DNA from: Eubacterium xylanophilum ATCC 35991
GTDB taxonomy: Bacteria; Bacillota; Clostridia; Lachnospirales; Lachnospiraceae
Direction: 5' to 3'
Assembly: GCF_000518685.1 (NCBI RefSeq)
Contig: NZ_JAEB01000016.1
Span: 1 to 64,000 of the forward strand
DNA length: 64,000 bases
Shown: piece after piece, positions 55,532-64,000 of the stretch
How the letters are laid out: every line of letters starts with the position of its first letter
How positions within the stretch are numbered: the first letter of the stretch is position 1
Made by a program: the position numbers and the translations under genes
Notes under the pieces: model-generated
Database searches by the model: none
What the model was told of the DNA's origin: nothing
The model's input: only the letters and a program-made list of their open reading frames with translations

Positions 55532-57004
55532 TTAGTTCTCAAGGGCACTAAGCACGGCCTCTCTGTCACTGTAATGGTATTTCACGCCATTTATCTCCTG
55601 ATAATCCTCATGGCCCTTGCCGAGAAGAATGATGATATCTCCATCTTCAGCGTTATCAATGGCATACTTAACCGCCTCAGTTCTATCTATAATTATCTCA
55701 TATTTCCCGTCTGTCTTACCAATTCCAACCAATATGTCCTCAACAATATTATTCACATCTTCTGTTCGTGGATTGTCACTGGTAATCACAGCTAGATCGG
55801 CGTATCTTCCTACAGCCTCTCCCATCTCATATCTTCTGAGCTTACTTCTATTGCCTCCACATCCAAATATGGCAACCAGTCTTCTTGGGTTATACCCTCT
55901 AAGTGTCTTCAAGACACTCTCTGTACTAATTCCATTATGTGCATAATCAACGATAACTGCAAAATTTCCGCCGGTCGGAATACTCTCAACTCGACCAGCA
56001 ATCTTAACATGCTCAAGCCCGTGTAATATTACATCTTTATCGATTCCCAATTTGGCACCTACACATGCTGCACACATAGCATTATAAACATTAAAGTACC
56101 CCGGAAGTCCAACTACAATCTCGCCCTGAAGAATTCCACTGGCCTTAAACTTCATCGCAAGAGAATCCTGCTCCTGAACATGCTCTATTTCTGTCGCTAT
56201 CATGTCCGCATCGCTTTTTCCAAAGGTCACAATCTCACAAGTTGCATTCTTCGTAATCTCATCGAAGTGCTCATCGTCCTTGTTAAATATTCCGACCTTA
56301 CAATTCTCAAACAACTTTGACTTATACATCAAATATTCATCAAAATCAGCATGTTCATTAGGACCGATATGGTCTGGTGAAATATTGGTAAATACTCCAT
56401 AATCATAGAATATTCCTGCAACGCGATTCATCTTGATTCCCTGAGATGAAACCTCCATAATCATATACTTACATCCTTTTTCTACCATATGAGCAAACAT
56501 CTTGTGAAGCTCATATGATTCCGGAGTAGTATTCTCCGTAGGTATGGATTCGCCATCTATAAAAGCACCGATAGTTCCTATGATTCCACATTTCTCGCCG
56601 CTTTTCTCTATGATATCTTTGATCATATGCTCAACAGAGGATTTACCTTTAGTTCCCGTTATTCCAATAGTAATCAGTTTTTGGGCAGGATAATCAAAGT
56701 ATGCTGCAGACATAACTCCAAGAGTATATCTTCCGTCCTCTACTCTGATAAGCGTTACTCCTGATTTCTTGCACTTTTCGATAAGAGTTGACTCAACATC
56801 TCTCTCTGCCACAACAGCGACAGCCCCCTTATCGATGGCGCTTTCTATATACTTATGTCCGTCGACTACACTTCCGTAAAGTGCCACAAACATCCCTGAT
56901 TCTACTACTTTTCTCGAATCATATGCAATGTCAGCTATGTCTATGTCGACACTTCCGCAAATCAACGAATACTCTACTTTTTCTAATATTTTCTTCAATA
57001 CCAT
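55532..57004 (-). CDS. murE: UDP-MurNAc-tripeptide synthetase MurE, diaminopimelate-adding type
   Basis: MurE adds the third residue to the UDP-MurNAc peptide. The 490-residue ligase has the P-loop TIGITGTKGKSSVEHMI, the central NTTPESYELHKMF and the C-terminal SDNPRTED. The DNPR motif marks enzymes that use meso-diaminopimelate. GGAGG precedes the ATG. It lies outside the usual mur/fts cluster, between a carboxylesterase and rsmE. Confidence 0.93.
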   Translation of the reverse strand: MVLKKILEKVEYSLICGSVDIDIADIAYDSRKVVESGMFVALYGSVVDGHKYIESAIDKGAVAVVAERDVESTLIEKCKKSGVTLIRVEDGRYTLGVMSAAYFDYPAQKLITIGITGTKGKSSVEHMIKDIIEKSGEKCGIIGTIGAFIDGESIPTENTTPESYELHKMFAHMVEKGCKYMIMEVSSQGIKMNRVAGIFYDYGVFTNISPDHIGPNEHADFDEYLMYKSKLFENCKVGIFNKDDEHFDEITKNATCEIVTFGKSDADMIATEIEHVQEQDSLAMKFKASGILQGEIVVGLPGYFNVYNAMCAACVGAKLGIDKDVILHGLEHVKIAGRVESIPTGGNFAVIVDYAHNGISTESVLKTLRGYNPRRLVAIFGCGGNRSKLRRYEMGEAVGRYADLAVITSDNPRTEDVNNIVEDILVGIGKTDGKYEIIIDRTEAVKYAIDNAEDGDIIILLGKGHEDYQEINGVKYHYSDREAVLSALEN

Positions 57005-57027
57005 ATGTGTTCCTCCTCCATACCGTA

Positions 57028-59079
57028 TTAATAGTAAAACTTATCCTTCAAAACCTCGGACCTAAGAATCTTATACTGCGTCTTAGAAAGATTCTTCTTG
57101 AATGATTTAAACAAACGCTTTCTATCAATATACTGTCTTGACATCCAAGTCATTGCATTTTCAGAATCCGCGGTAAAATGCATGATCCTTGCAGATTTCT
57201 TCTTATTGGTCCACTGCGTCCAATTGTAAAGCGTATATCCATTATTATCGATTCCATTAGGATTTCCGGCTTCGAAGAAATTTTTAAAATACTGTCGCAT
57301 TCTATATGTGAGCTTTTCTCTTCCAGGAAGATTCTTATTGCTATATATCCTGAAACCATAGCCCTTAACATTTCTTCCAAGAAGGCAATCTACATCCATT
57401 CCATGCACCGATCCGATGTACTTGGCATATGTCTTGCCCACCACATCTGACTTCTCGCCCCACTTGTATCTGTATACATATATTGGTTCGTGATGCTCGT
57501 CCTTTTGGAATGTAGAGGCAACTTTCTCTATATAGAAAGAACTCTGGAACATGCTTCCATACTTCTTGGCTGCAACTAAAAGTCGCTTGAACCTCTTGCC
57601 TCTAACCTTAATCTTGCCTCTTTTCTTCAGCTTTTTCAGCTTTTTGTATACATTAGCTCCGCTTTCCGAGCTAGTCGAACCGATGATAATCGGAACTCTA
57701 TTATATCTTCCAAACTCGACGCAATTAAAGCCGGACTTTGGAATCACCTTGCCGTCTCTGAAGCACTGCGGAAACTTCTGCAAACTGAGTGATGATGAAC
57801 CCGCCATCTTCTTCACTTCTTTGTCGCTAAGCCCCTTGAGTAATCTTCCGAGTTTGGCCGATGACATCTTCTTAATCTTCTTGCGAGCCTTTTTCATATT
57901 GGAACAGGTTCCCCTTCTCACAAGAATCTTAGCAAGTTTCTCATTGGACCACTTGCGTCCCTGCTTCTTGGAACATGTTGTCATGCCGCCACTAAAGGAA
58001 ACAGCCTTGGAGAAAAGCCCCTTCATCTTAGGAGAAATCACACAATTCAATACATCTCTGGCTCCTGCAGAAAATCCAGAAATAGTGACATTGTCAGGAT
58101 CTCCGCCAAATACAGCCACATTCTCCTTAACCCACAAAAGAGCGCGCTTGATATCCAACAAAGTATAGTTTCCACTCAGATTGTCCGCTCCCGCATGAGA
58201 GAGACCTCTGCTCACAAACCAGCCAAATGCTCCTTTTCTATAATCAATCGATATAACAATAGTCTGAGTTTCCTTGGCAATATCTCTAAAGTTGTAATTA
58301 GCTGTGCCCTTTGTATTACCTCCACCGTGAACATATACCATAACAGGCATCTTCTGACTGTGGCCCTTAGGTCTGGTAATGTTCATATACAAACTGTCAT
58401 TGCCCTTGGTCTTCTTGCTTTTCACAAACTTCTTGACGCCATTCCAACTGTCCGGTTCTGTAGGCTTACACCATCTCTTGGCCTTGCCATATGGAACACT
58501 ATTCCAACAAATTCCCTTTCTACTCTTGATGCCTCGCATATAGCCATACTTTGTCTTTACAACAACACCTGTCTCTATCTCTTCTTTAGTAGGGAACTCT
58601 TCATATATATCATCATCATTTTTCTTGTTGTCAACGTTCTTGTCATCAACGACACCCTCTTCTTTTGAAGGAGAATCCACTTGTGGAATATCCTCTTTCA
58701 CGTCCTCACCGTTCACTGTTTCCACATCCGGGCTCTCGATATCTGGCGACTCTACACTTGTAGTCTCTGCTCCGGGTGACTCTACACCTACATCGCCATT
58801 CTCCTCATTTATAGGGGGTTCTACACTTGTAGTGTCAACTTCATCTGTATCCGGTTCAGCAGTTTCTGATGGTATCTCTATTATAACATCTCCCGAACCA
58901 TCTGAACCTGACAATTCAGTCAAATATTTACCATCATCTGTCAAAATGGCATCATCAGAAAAGGCATCACCAAAACCAACGCCTCTTCCATTTCCGGAAA
59001 AAGCATTGCCTCCGACAATACCCGATGCAGTTGTCCCTATGACTGCCGTAGCAGTTAGTACTAATGCCATCTTCAACAT
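57028..59079 (-). CDS. Secreted type-B carboxylesterase with acidic Ser/Thr/Pro linker
   Basis: The roughly 683-residue protein has an N-terminal signal peptide (to about residue 27), a 120-residue acidic Ser/Thr/Pro/Glu/Asp linker (about 55-170) and a type-B carboxylesterase domain. The oxyanion motif HGGG, nucleophile GFSAGARD, an acid in SSESGANVYK and the SVHGMD histidine make a full catalytic triad. No LPxTG anchor is seen at the C terminus. ATG at 59079 has AGAGGTG six bases upstream; the GTG at 59088 is in frame. The substrate is unknown; plant cell-wall acyl groups are a reasonable guess for a gut or rumen anaerobe. Confidence 0.85.
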   Translation of the reverse strand: MLKMALVLTATAVIGTTASGIVGGNAFSGNGRGVGFGDAFSDDAILTDDGKYLTELSGSDGSGDVIIEIPSETAEPDTDEVDTTSVEPPINEENGDVGVESPGAETTSVESPDIESPDVETVNGEDVKEDIPQVDSPSKEEGVVDDKNVDNKKNDDDIYEEFPTKEEIETGVVVKTKYGYMRGIKSRKGICWNSVPYGKAKRWCKPTEPDSWNGVKKFVKSKKTKGNDSLYMNITRPKGHSQKMPVMVYVHGGGNTKGTANYNFRDIAKETQTIVISIDYRKGAFGWFVSRGLSHAGADNLSGNYTLLDIKRALLWVKENVAVFGGDPDNVTISGFSAGARDVLNCVISPKMKGLFSKAVSFSGGMTTCSKKQGRKWSNEKLAKILVRRGTCSNMKKARKKIKKMSSAKLGRLLKGLSDKEVKKMAGSSSLSLQKFPQCFRDGKVIPKSGFNCVEFGRYNRVPIIIGSTSSESGANVYKKLKKLKKRGKIKVRGKRFKRLLVAAKKYGSMFQSSFYIEKVASTFQKDEHHEPIYVYRYKWGEKSDVVGKTYAKYIGSVHGMDVDCLLGRNVKGYGFRIYSNKNLPGREKLTYRMRQYFKNFFEAGNPNGIDNNGYTLYNWTQWTNKKKSARIMHFTADSENAMTWMSRQYIDRKRLFKSFKKNLSKTQYKILRSEVLKDKFYY

Positions 59080-59095
59080 AGTTAACACCTCTTAA

Positions 59096-59908
59096 TTAAA
59101 TCACCTTTAGATATTCAAGCGCCTTTTTTATTCCATCATTTTCAACCCTGTCTGTCACATAATCAACCTTGTTGAAAAGTACCGGATTTCCACTTCCCAT
59201 AGCCACTGAAAAGCCTACAGTGTCAAGCATAGGAAGGTCATTGGTGCTATCTCCAAATCCAACTGAGTTCTCAATCGGCATGCCAAGTTTCTCGCACACA
59301 AACTCGATTCCCGTCCCCTTGGATATTCCCTTCGGAACAGCCTCGTAGAAAGTCGGGTCTCTCTCTATAAAAGAAAAATATTCGGAATATTTTTCCATAA
59401 AACTCTCCATATCAGAGCTCTCATCGTGCCAGAGCGCCATCTTGTCAAAATCAAACTCCTCACTCCAGACACATTGAGTTTTGGCCTTAAATGTAGAATT
59501 CTCAGAGTATATCCTCAACACTTCATCCATCCAAGGATCCTCGCGAAAGGCTGAACAATCCTTGCCCTCGAGAACTCCATCAATATGATACTTGTATAAG
59601 TCCTCTATCACGGAATCCTGTAATTCTCTGCTGAGAACATTGTGATAAACCGGTTTATCATCCATTTCCACATATGTTCCACAACCGGCAACCATGCCAT
59701 CAAAACCTATCTTCTTGACGAATTCAGGTATAATCGCCAGACACCTGCCAGAACATATATATACGATGTTTCCCTTTTCTCTGGCTGTTCTAAGTGCTTC
59801 AACGGCACTAGTCGGAACTGCATCCTTATTGTCATCGATAAGGGTTCCATCTATATCAAAAAAAAGGATCTTCTTATCAGTATTTGCTGATTCCCTCGGA
59901 CTCATCAT
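59096..59908 (-). CDS. HAD-superfamily hydrolase, Cof type
   Basis: The 270-residue protein has the four HAD motifs: FFDIDGTLID, CSGR, a Lys region near residue 195 (KGTGIEFV) and GFGDSTNDLPML, with a C2-type cap. Cof-like enzymes dephosphorylate sugar phosphates or cofactors; the substrate is unknown. The ATG at 59908 lies inside the greA end (32-base overlap) with AAGGAAAAGCG just before it. Confidence 0.9.
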   Translation of the reverse strand: MMSPRESANTDKKILFFDIDGTLIDDNKDAVPTSAVEALRTAREKGNIVYICSGRCLAIIPEFVKKIGFDGMVAGCGTYVEMDDKPVYHNVLSRELQDSVIEDLYKYHIDGVLEGKDCSAFREDPWMDEVLRIYSENSTFKAKTQCVWSEEFDFDKMALWHDESSDMESFMEKYSEYFSFIERDPTFYEAVPKGISKGTGIEFVCEKLGMPIENSVGFGDSTNDLPMLDTVGFSVAMGSGNPVLFNKVDYVTDRVENDGIKKALEYLKVI

Positions 59909-60377
59909 CGCTTTTCCTTATCTCCTTTATACTCACATAGTAACTAATACTATCATTGACATTGACCTTTGCTCTATCTCCCACATGTTTTTTCATAATA
60001 GCTTTTCCAAGTGGGGATTCAATACTAATCAAGTGCTCCCTAACATTGGTTCTGACAGTTGTCACAATCTTGTATTCCTCAGTTATACCATCTTCTTCAA
60101 AGTAAACTGTAACGGTATCATTAATTCCAACTTCGTCTTCATCGGAGTCATCTTCGATAACCTTTGCAGTTTTCACCATTCGCTCCAGATATCTGATTCG
60201 GCTTTCATTTTGATTCTTAACCCTCTTAGCGGCCTTGTACTCAAAGTTCTCGCTCAAATCACCATGGGCTCTTGCTTCTTTTACATCTTCCAGAGCATTT
60301 TTTCGCACTACAAGCTTGCGATATTCGATTTCTTCTTCCATCTTTTCGATGTCTTTTTTAGTCAATCGATCATTCAT
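59877..60377 (-). CDS. greA: Transcription elongation factor GreA/GreB family
   Basis: Gre factors rescue backtracked RNA polymerase by helping it cleave the transcript. The 166-residue protein has the N-terminal coiled coil with the acidic tip (GDLSENFEYKAAKRVKNQNE) and a C-terminal FKBP-like domain (ISIESPLGKAIMKKHVGD). ATG at 60377 has AGAGGTG six bases upstream; the longer frame to 60437 is leader. Confidence 0.93.
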   Translation of the reverse strand: MNDRLTKKDIEKMEEEIEYRKLVVRKNALEDVKEARAHGDLSENFEYKAAKRVKNQNESRIRYLERMVKTAKVIEDDSDEDEVGINDTVTVYFEEDGITEEYKIVTTVRTNVREHLISIESPLGKAIMKKHVGDRAKVNVNDSISYYVSIKEIRKSDDESEGISKY

Positions 60378-60425
60378 ACTTACACCTCTTCTAATTCCCC
60401 ATTTTTCAACACACTCGCCCAAATT

Positions 60426-60454
60426 ATTGTAAAACAAGATGAAGGCAATGTCAA
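60426..60454 (-). promoter_or_regulatory. Promoter of greA (greA-HAD-carboxylesterase-murE-rsmE-thiI run)
   Basis: On the minus strand a perfect TTGACA (60449-60454) and TACAAT (60426-60431) are 17 bases apart. Confidence 0.75.
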
Positions 60455-60491
60455 GTAATACCGGAACATTTTACAAATTTTCCCCCTGTTG

Positions 60492-60520
60492 TTGTGCTAG
60501 AATAGAAACAATGATATAAT
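60492..60520 (+). promoter_or_regulatory. Promoter of the AP2/HNH-like gene
   Basis: TTGTGC (60492-60497) and a perfect TATAAT (60515-60520) are 17 bases apart, divergent from the greA promoter and about 28 bases before the ATG. Confidence 0.65.
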
Positions 60521-60547
60521 ATAAAAAAAGTTGAAAGAAGGTGTATC

Positions 60548-61333
60548 ATGCTTCCAGGTGTGTATAAAGCCGAAAAAAAAGACAAAACTACTTATTATAG
60601 AAGTTCCATTACATTTAAAAACAAACATATCAGTCTAGGCAGCTTTTCAACCGAGAAAGCAGCTCACTTGTGTTATCTTGAGGCACAGAGATTTCTCACC
60701 AACAAGCATTGCAACTTAGAAACCCACTCTAAGTACCTTTCTTTCAAAAAGAAAGTATCCATCCTCAATTTTCGCGACAATGGAATCTATAGCAAGACGC
60801 CTATATACATGTATAGGAAGTTTTTTCACTACTACTTCGGACAGGATGATTACTATATCTTCGACATCGATGATTTATTCTACTACTCCAACCACAGCAT
60901 TATGCGACGCGGTGGGCATCTTTTTGTAAATGACTACGGGATGCAAGTAAATATTCTGTCCAGGTATGGAATCAAGAACTATGGCGTTCCCGGCAGAGAT
61001 TTCAACTTTGTAAATAATAACAATAGAGACTTTAGATATGAAAATATACAGATTATCAACCGTTTTAATGGGGTTTTCAAGAAAAATGTCGACGGAAAAA
61101 CGGTCTATGAAACTGTCATCAACATCACCAACGACTTCATCGTCGGAAGATATACAAGCGAATCAGTAGCCGCCATCGCCTACAACAGAGCTGCATCCAT
61201 ACTGATACTCAAGGGATATGAAAAAAAATATTCCGTCAATTATATCGAAGATTTGACCAAGGACGAATACAAAAAAATCTTTGACAATGTGGATATATCA
61301 CCAAAGATCCTTGCTTTGCCACCAATTAATTAA
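60548..61333 (+). CDS. AP2-domain protein with degenerate HNH-like core between two AP2 domains
   Basis: The 261-residue protein has an AP2-like domain at residues 4-52 (GVYKAEKKDKTTYYRSSITF then ISLGSFSTEKAAHLCYLEAQ), a central region with GHLFVNDYGMQVNIL and DFNFVNNNNRDFRYENIQII, and a second AP2-like domain at about 178-220 (NGVFKKNVDGKTVYETVINI then VGRYTSESVAAIAYNRAA). The centre follows the layout of HNH-AP2 endonucleases, where a DH(I/F)N...D.R.ENL motif is catalytic, but the His is Phe here, so cutting is unlikely. It may be a domesticated homing-endonuclease remnant acting as a DNA-binding protein. AGAAGGTG precedes the ATG. Confidence 0.75.
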   Translation: MLPGVYKAEKKDKTTYYRSSITFKNKHISLGSFSTEKAAHLCYLEAQRFLTNKHCNLETHSKYLSFKKKVSILNFRDNGIYSKTPIYMYRKFFHYYFGQDDYYIFDIDDLFYYSNHSIMRRGGHLFVNDYGMQVNILSRYGIKNYGVPGRDFNFVNNNNRDFRYENIQIINRFNGVFKKNVDGKTVYETVINITNDFIVGRYTSESVAAIAYNRAASILILKGYEKKYSVNYIEDLTKDEYKKIFDNVDISPKILALPPIN

Positions 61334-61343
61334 TAAACCCAGC

Positions 61344-61375
61344 AAAAAAGAGGCCGCCCCTTCAGGCAAGCCCCA
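61344..61375 (-). terminator. Probable terminator overlapping the end of the small membrane-protein gene
   Basis: On the minus strand the stop codon of the gene at 61362 lies in a GC-rich imperfect stem (GGCTTGCCT pairing with GGGGCGGCC, with mismatches) followed by six T. It also lies 10-40 bases after the stop of the convergent AP2 gene. Confidence 0.5.
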
Positions 61376-61685
61376 CAATGTACAAAACCAACAAGCATAG
61401 TCCCACTATTCCATTGGAAACCACACCTATCCTCACTGTTGTATAGTAGATTTCTTCTTGCTTAATACATCTGATAGCCATAACAAAACCAGCTACGGCG
61501 AGGATAAAATCAAGTATTCCCATGTATCCAAACAAGATTCCCGCGTGCCCCTTGGCGCGCCCCGAAAAGATGAATAGCATTAATAGAGCAATTATAGCAA
61601 CTGCACCCATAATGGACGATATAATTCCCTGTCTGGGATGTTTTTTGTCCGTAAATTGAATTCTTCTCTTCTTTCTAAACAACAT
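61362..61685 (-). CDS. Small membrane protein of unknown function (DUF6142-like)
   Basis: The 107-residue protein has a basic N terminus (RKKRRIQFTDKKHPRQG) and three membrane helices (about 22-42, 50-70, 84-105). I recall similar short proteins in Lachnospiraceae under DUF6142, but this is from memory and only tentative. It starts at the end of the VanZ gene, so the two are co-transcribed. No function can be given. Confidence 0.7.
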   Translation of the reverse strand: MLFRKKRRIQFTDKKHPRQGIISSIMGAVAIIALLMLFIFSGRAKGHAGILFGYMGILDFILAVAGFVMAIRCIKQEEIYYTTVRIGVVSNGIVGLCLLVLYIVGLA

Positions 61686-62174
61686 TTATCTCTTCCTCTT
61701 CCTTCGCTTTTTCTTAAATACTGCTGAGTAAATAGCATATAATACATGATATATTACCACACCTACAAAAGCTCCTACTGTATTCAAGAACAAATCATCC
61801 ACATCAAAGCATCCAACCTTAGTGATAAGCTGTCCGATCTCCACTGTCAAGCTGAATACAAGCCCTAATACCGTCACGCATATGACTTGATATATTGGTT
61901 GCTTGTGTTCTCCTATCAAACCTGGAACAAAAAAGCCAAAAGGCATGAATACGATAACATTTCCGATTATATTTACAAAAAATGCCTCTATTCCAACCAC
62001 ATCATAGTGATGAATATATCTTCGTATCTCTTTAAAAAGCGTTAGATTGTACTGAAATTCCTCATATTTATGCCCACGTCCATACTCTTCACTGAAAAAC
62101 AAAAAGTAAATCAATACCACCATGTAAATCATGAAGAGTATGTTGAGCAAAAACTTTATAAATTCTTTCTTCAT
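61686..62174 (-). CDS. VanZ family membrane protein
   Basis: The roughly 162-residue protein has four to five membrane helices and the VanZ pattern: YFLFFSEEYGR, NIIGNVIVFMPFGFFVP, FSLTVEIGQLITKVGCFDVDDLFLNTVGA (in part). VanZ proteins are linked to teicoplanin resistance in one case, but most have no known role. ATG at 62174 is used; a GTG at 62183 is in frame and closer to the GAGGA site, so the start is uncertain. Confidence 0.88.
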   Translation of the reverse strand: MKKEFIKFLLNILFMIYMVVLIYFLFFSEEYGRGHKYEEFQYNLTLFKEIRRYIHHYDVVGIEAFFVNIIGNVIVFMPFGFFVPGLIGEHKQPIYQVICVTVLGLVFSLTVEIGQLITKVGCFDVDDLFLNTVGAFVGVVIYHVLYAIYSAVFKKKRRKRKR

Positions 62175-62207
62175 TAATATCACAAATCCTCGAGATATTC
62201 ACCGAAC

Positions 62208-64000
62208 TTACTGTCTGATAACAGCGCCAATTTCCTTCATCTTGCCAAGAATCTTGTCCATGGCAGCAGTGATATCCTTTTCCTCGAGGGTTCTATCCTT
62301 AGCGCGGAATCTGATTGAGTAAGCGAGAGACTTCTCATCTGAGCCCAGCTGCTCACCCTCGTAAACATCAAACAAATTGTAATCCTCGAGAAATTCTCCA
62401 CTGTATTTCTTGATAATTTCCTCAACCTGTCCAGCCATGAGACTCTTGTTCATTACAAGACAGATATCTCTAGTAACTGCAGGGAACTTCGCAACTCCCT
62501 CGTACTTAATCTCAAAATCAGCTAATCCTGTAAGTGACTTGACATCAAGAACTGCAACATATACTTTTGTTCCAATTCCATAATTATCAGCAACTTCCGG
62601 ATGAATCTCACCAAGGAATCCTACTGTCTCGTCACCTACTATAATATCAGCTCTTCTTCCTGGATGCAAGTATGGTCTGTCAGATTCTGGCGTAAATCTT
62701 GTATCTTTTGCAACTCCAAGTTTCTCAAGAGTTGCCTCTATTACGCCCTTCATCTCGAAGAAATCGCCTTTTCCATACATTCCGAGAGTGAACTGCATTC
62801 TTTCATCTGGAAGTTCCTCCAATGGAAGGCTCTTAGGAAGATAAATGTTCGCCAACTCATAAAGTCTCACATCTTTATTCTTTCTATTGTAATTAGTTGC
62901 AAGACTTGTAAGCATTCCATTGAGGGAAAGTGTTCTCATAACACTGTAGTCCTCACCCAGAGGGTTAGAGATTACGATAGCTTTTCTCGCCGGATCATTT
63001 TCATCCAATAAAAGCTTGTCAAACACCTTTGGACTCTCAAATGAATATGTCATACCTTCGCTAAATCCTGACTGTTCTACAACAGTTCGCATGATATTTT
63101 CTATTTCATTCTGGTATGAAAGTTTTCCTGCAGTTGCCTCTCCACTTGGAAGAGTCTGAGGAATCTTGTCATAACCATAGAATCTTGCCACTTCCTCTGC
63201 AAGATCGCACCATCTGAGAACATCTTGTCTCCATGAAGGAACATGAACCTCGCGCTTATCCTTATCTACCTCAAGATCAACCATCTCAAAGTACTTGATC
63301 ATCTCATCCTCTGAGATATCTGTTCCAAGAAGTGAGTTGATTTTATCAGGATCATATGCAACTACATTTCCCTCGCGCTTGTTAGGATAAACATCAACAC
63401 ATCCACCAACAACTGTACCTGCACCAAGCTCCTCGATAAGTTGACAAGCTCTGTTCATTGCCTCCATAGCTGTATTGGGATCCAAGCCCTTCTCAAACTT
63501 AGCCTGAGCATCTGTACGCATTCCAAGTTTCTTACCGGACAGACGAATGTTGGTTCCATCAAAACAAGCTGCCTCGAAAAGCATAGTCTTGACATTATCA
63601 GAAATCATGGAATTCTCTCCGCCCATGATTCCGGCTATTCCAACAGGCTTTTTGCCATCACAAATCATGAGAATGCTATCATCTAGCTCTCTCTCCTGTC
63701 CGTCAAGTGTGACAAATTTCTCGCCCTTTTCCGCTGTTCTCACAATAATCTTATGATCCTCGATTGTATCATAATCAAAAGCGTGCATTGGCTGTGCATA
63801 CTCTTCCATTACATAGTTAGTAATATCAACAATATTATTGATTGGTCTAATTCCACAAGCTGCAAGTCTTCTCTGCATCCACTCCGGTGAAGGTGCAAGT
63901 TTGATATCCTTTACAACCCTTGTCACATATCTGCTACAAAGCTTTTCATCTTTAATCTCAACTGAGATATAATCTGAAGCCTTCTCATCATTTCCAACTT
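62208..64000 (-). CDS. pheT: Phenylalanine-tRNA ligase beta subunit, 5' part outside window
   Basis: The frame is open from the stop at 62208 to the window edge (597 codons). It contains the B3/B4 region (RPINNIVDITNYVMEEYAQP), the B5 domain (about 63230-63400), the core (KTMLFEAACFDGTNIRLSGK) and the C-terminal FDX-ACB domain (FPAVTRDICLVM and AYSIRFRAKDRTLEEKDI). PheT is normally about 800 residues, so about 200 N-terminal residues lie beyond 64000; the ATG at 63926 is internal and not the true start. PheS, usually upstream, is also outside. It leads into the VanZ gene by about 33 bases. Confidence 0.95.
   Translation of the reverse strand, partial: VGNDEKASDYISVEIKDEKLCSRYVTRVVKDIKLAPSPEWMQRRLAACGIRPINNIVDITNYVMEEYAQPMHAFDYDTIEDHKIIVRTAEKGEKFVTLDGQERELDDSILMICDGKKPVGIAGIMGGENSMISDNVKTMLFEAACFDGTNIRLSGKKLGMRTDAQAKFEKGLDPNTAMEAMNRACQLIEELGAGTVVGGCVDVYPNKREGNVVAYDPDKINSLLGTDISEDEMIKYFEMVDLEVDKDKREVHVPSWRQDVLRWCDLAEEVARFYGYDKIPQTLPSGEATAGKLSYQNEIENIMRTVVEQSGFSEGMTYSFESPKVFDKLLLDENDPARKAIVISNPLGEDYSVMRTLSLNGMLTSLATNYNRKNKDVRLYELANIYLPKSLPLEELPDERMQFTLGMYGKGDFFEMKGVIEATLEKLGVAKDTRFTPESDRPYLHPGRRADIIVGDETVGFLGEIHPEVADNYGIGTKVYVAVLDVKSLTGLADFEIKYEGVAKFPAVTRDICLVMNKSLMAGQVEEIIKKYSGEFLEDYNLFDVYEGEQLGSDEKSLAYSIRFRAKDRTLEEKDITAAMDKILGKMKEIGAVIRQ

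Noticed and set aside
57551-58168. 205-residue plus-strand ORF opposite the carboxylesterase
   Set aside because: Antisense of Lys-rich codons giving Leu/Phe; nothing recognisable.
62208-63926. Start of pheT at ATG 63926
   Set aside because: The same frame continues open with PheT-like sequence to the window edge, and the protein would lack about 200 expected residues.

Overview
The window looks like chromosome from a low-GC, anaerobic Gram-positive bacterium, most likely a gut or rumen Lachnospiraceae relative (Clostridia). The gene content supports this: IreB, DUF1292, RNase J, TlyA, MtaB, RecU, Asp23/Gls24, a MurE with the DNPR motif expected for a meso-diaminopimelate-adding enzyme, a GH94 cellobiose phosphorylase, and strong AGGAGG ribosome-binding sites. 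The assignment is by gene content and style, not by a database match. Almost every gene is on the minus strand. The plus-strand exceptions are the cellobiose phosphorylase, an HPr-like protein and an AP2/HNH-like protein.

Layout from left to right. 1-434 holds the start of an IS3-type transposase gene, cut by the window edge, and a terminator. 434-1650 is a BspA-like leucine-rich-repeat surface protein broken by one frameshift in a seven-A tract. 1735-3021 is recU and yebC. 3103-10441 is one long operon read leftward from a good promoter: asp23, nusB, xseA, xseB, ispA, dxs, tlyA, nadK, argR. 10451-18941 is a tightly packed block with a heterodimeric ABC exporter, a MATE transporter fused to an RsbW-like ATPase domain, a GNAT protein and a membrane-bound RsbU/SpoIIE-type phosphatase; this resembles a partner-switching signalling module built around transporters. 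18971-30588 is a surface-glycan block: GtrA, a GtrB-like glycosyltransferase, a YerE-like thiamine-diphosphate enzyme, RfbH, RfbG, RfbF, a GT87-like membrane protein, an alpha-glucan phosphorylase and an unusual fusion of dihydrofolate reductase with a sugar-nucleotide reductase. Together these suggest a CDP-3,6-dideoxyhexose, perhaps a two-carbon-branched, yersiniose-like sugar. HflX and a KDG-kinase-like sugar kinase follow in the same direction.

33159-40319 is a cellobiose (beta-glucan oligosaccharide) utilisation locus. A LacI repressor and an ABC importer are read leftward, and a GH94 phosphorylase is read rightward from a divergent promoter region with two matching operators. 40412-46198 is the conserved ireB-ruvX-DUF1292-rnj-mltG-like-trmR-U32-birA run, which includes a tRNA wobble-uridine modification pair. 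46205-46690 is a non-coding gap with a giant hairpin, a pair of 72% GC direct repeats and further palindromes. 46691-50395 holds two paralogous secreted CE4 deacetylases whose metal site lacks the second histidine. 50612-62183 carries mtaB, a histidine-less HPr homologue, thiI with its cysteine desulfurase, rsmE, murE, a secreted carboxylesterase, a HAD phosphatase, greA, an AP2-(HNH-like)-AP2 protein, a small membrane protein and VanZ. The right edge cuts pheT.

I saw no rRNA, tRNA, CRISPR array, prophage or clear riboswitch. The least ordinary items are the DHFR-reductase fusion, the phosphatase/GNAT/MATE-RsbW cluster, the CDP-sugar block with a YerE-like enzyme, the AP2-HNH-AP2 protein and the repeat-rich gap at 46312-46637.
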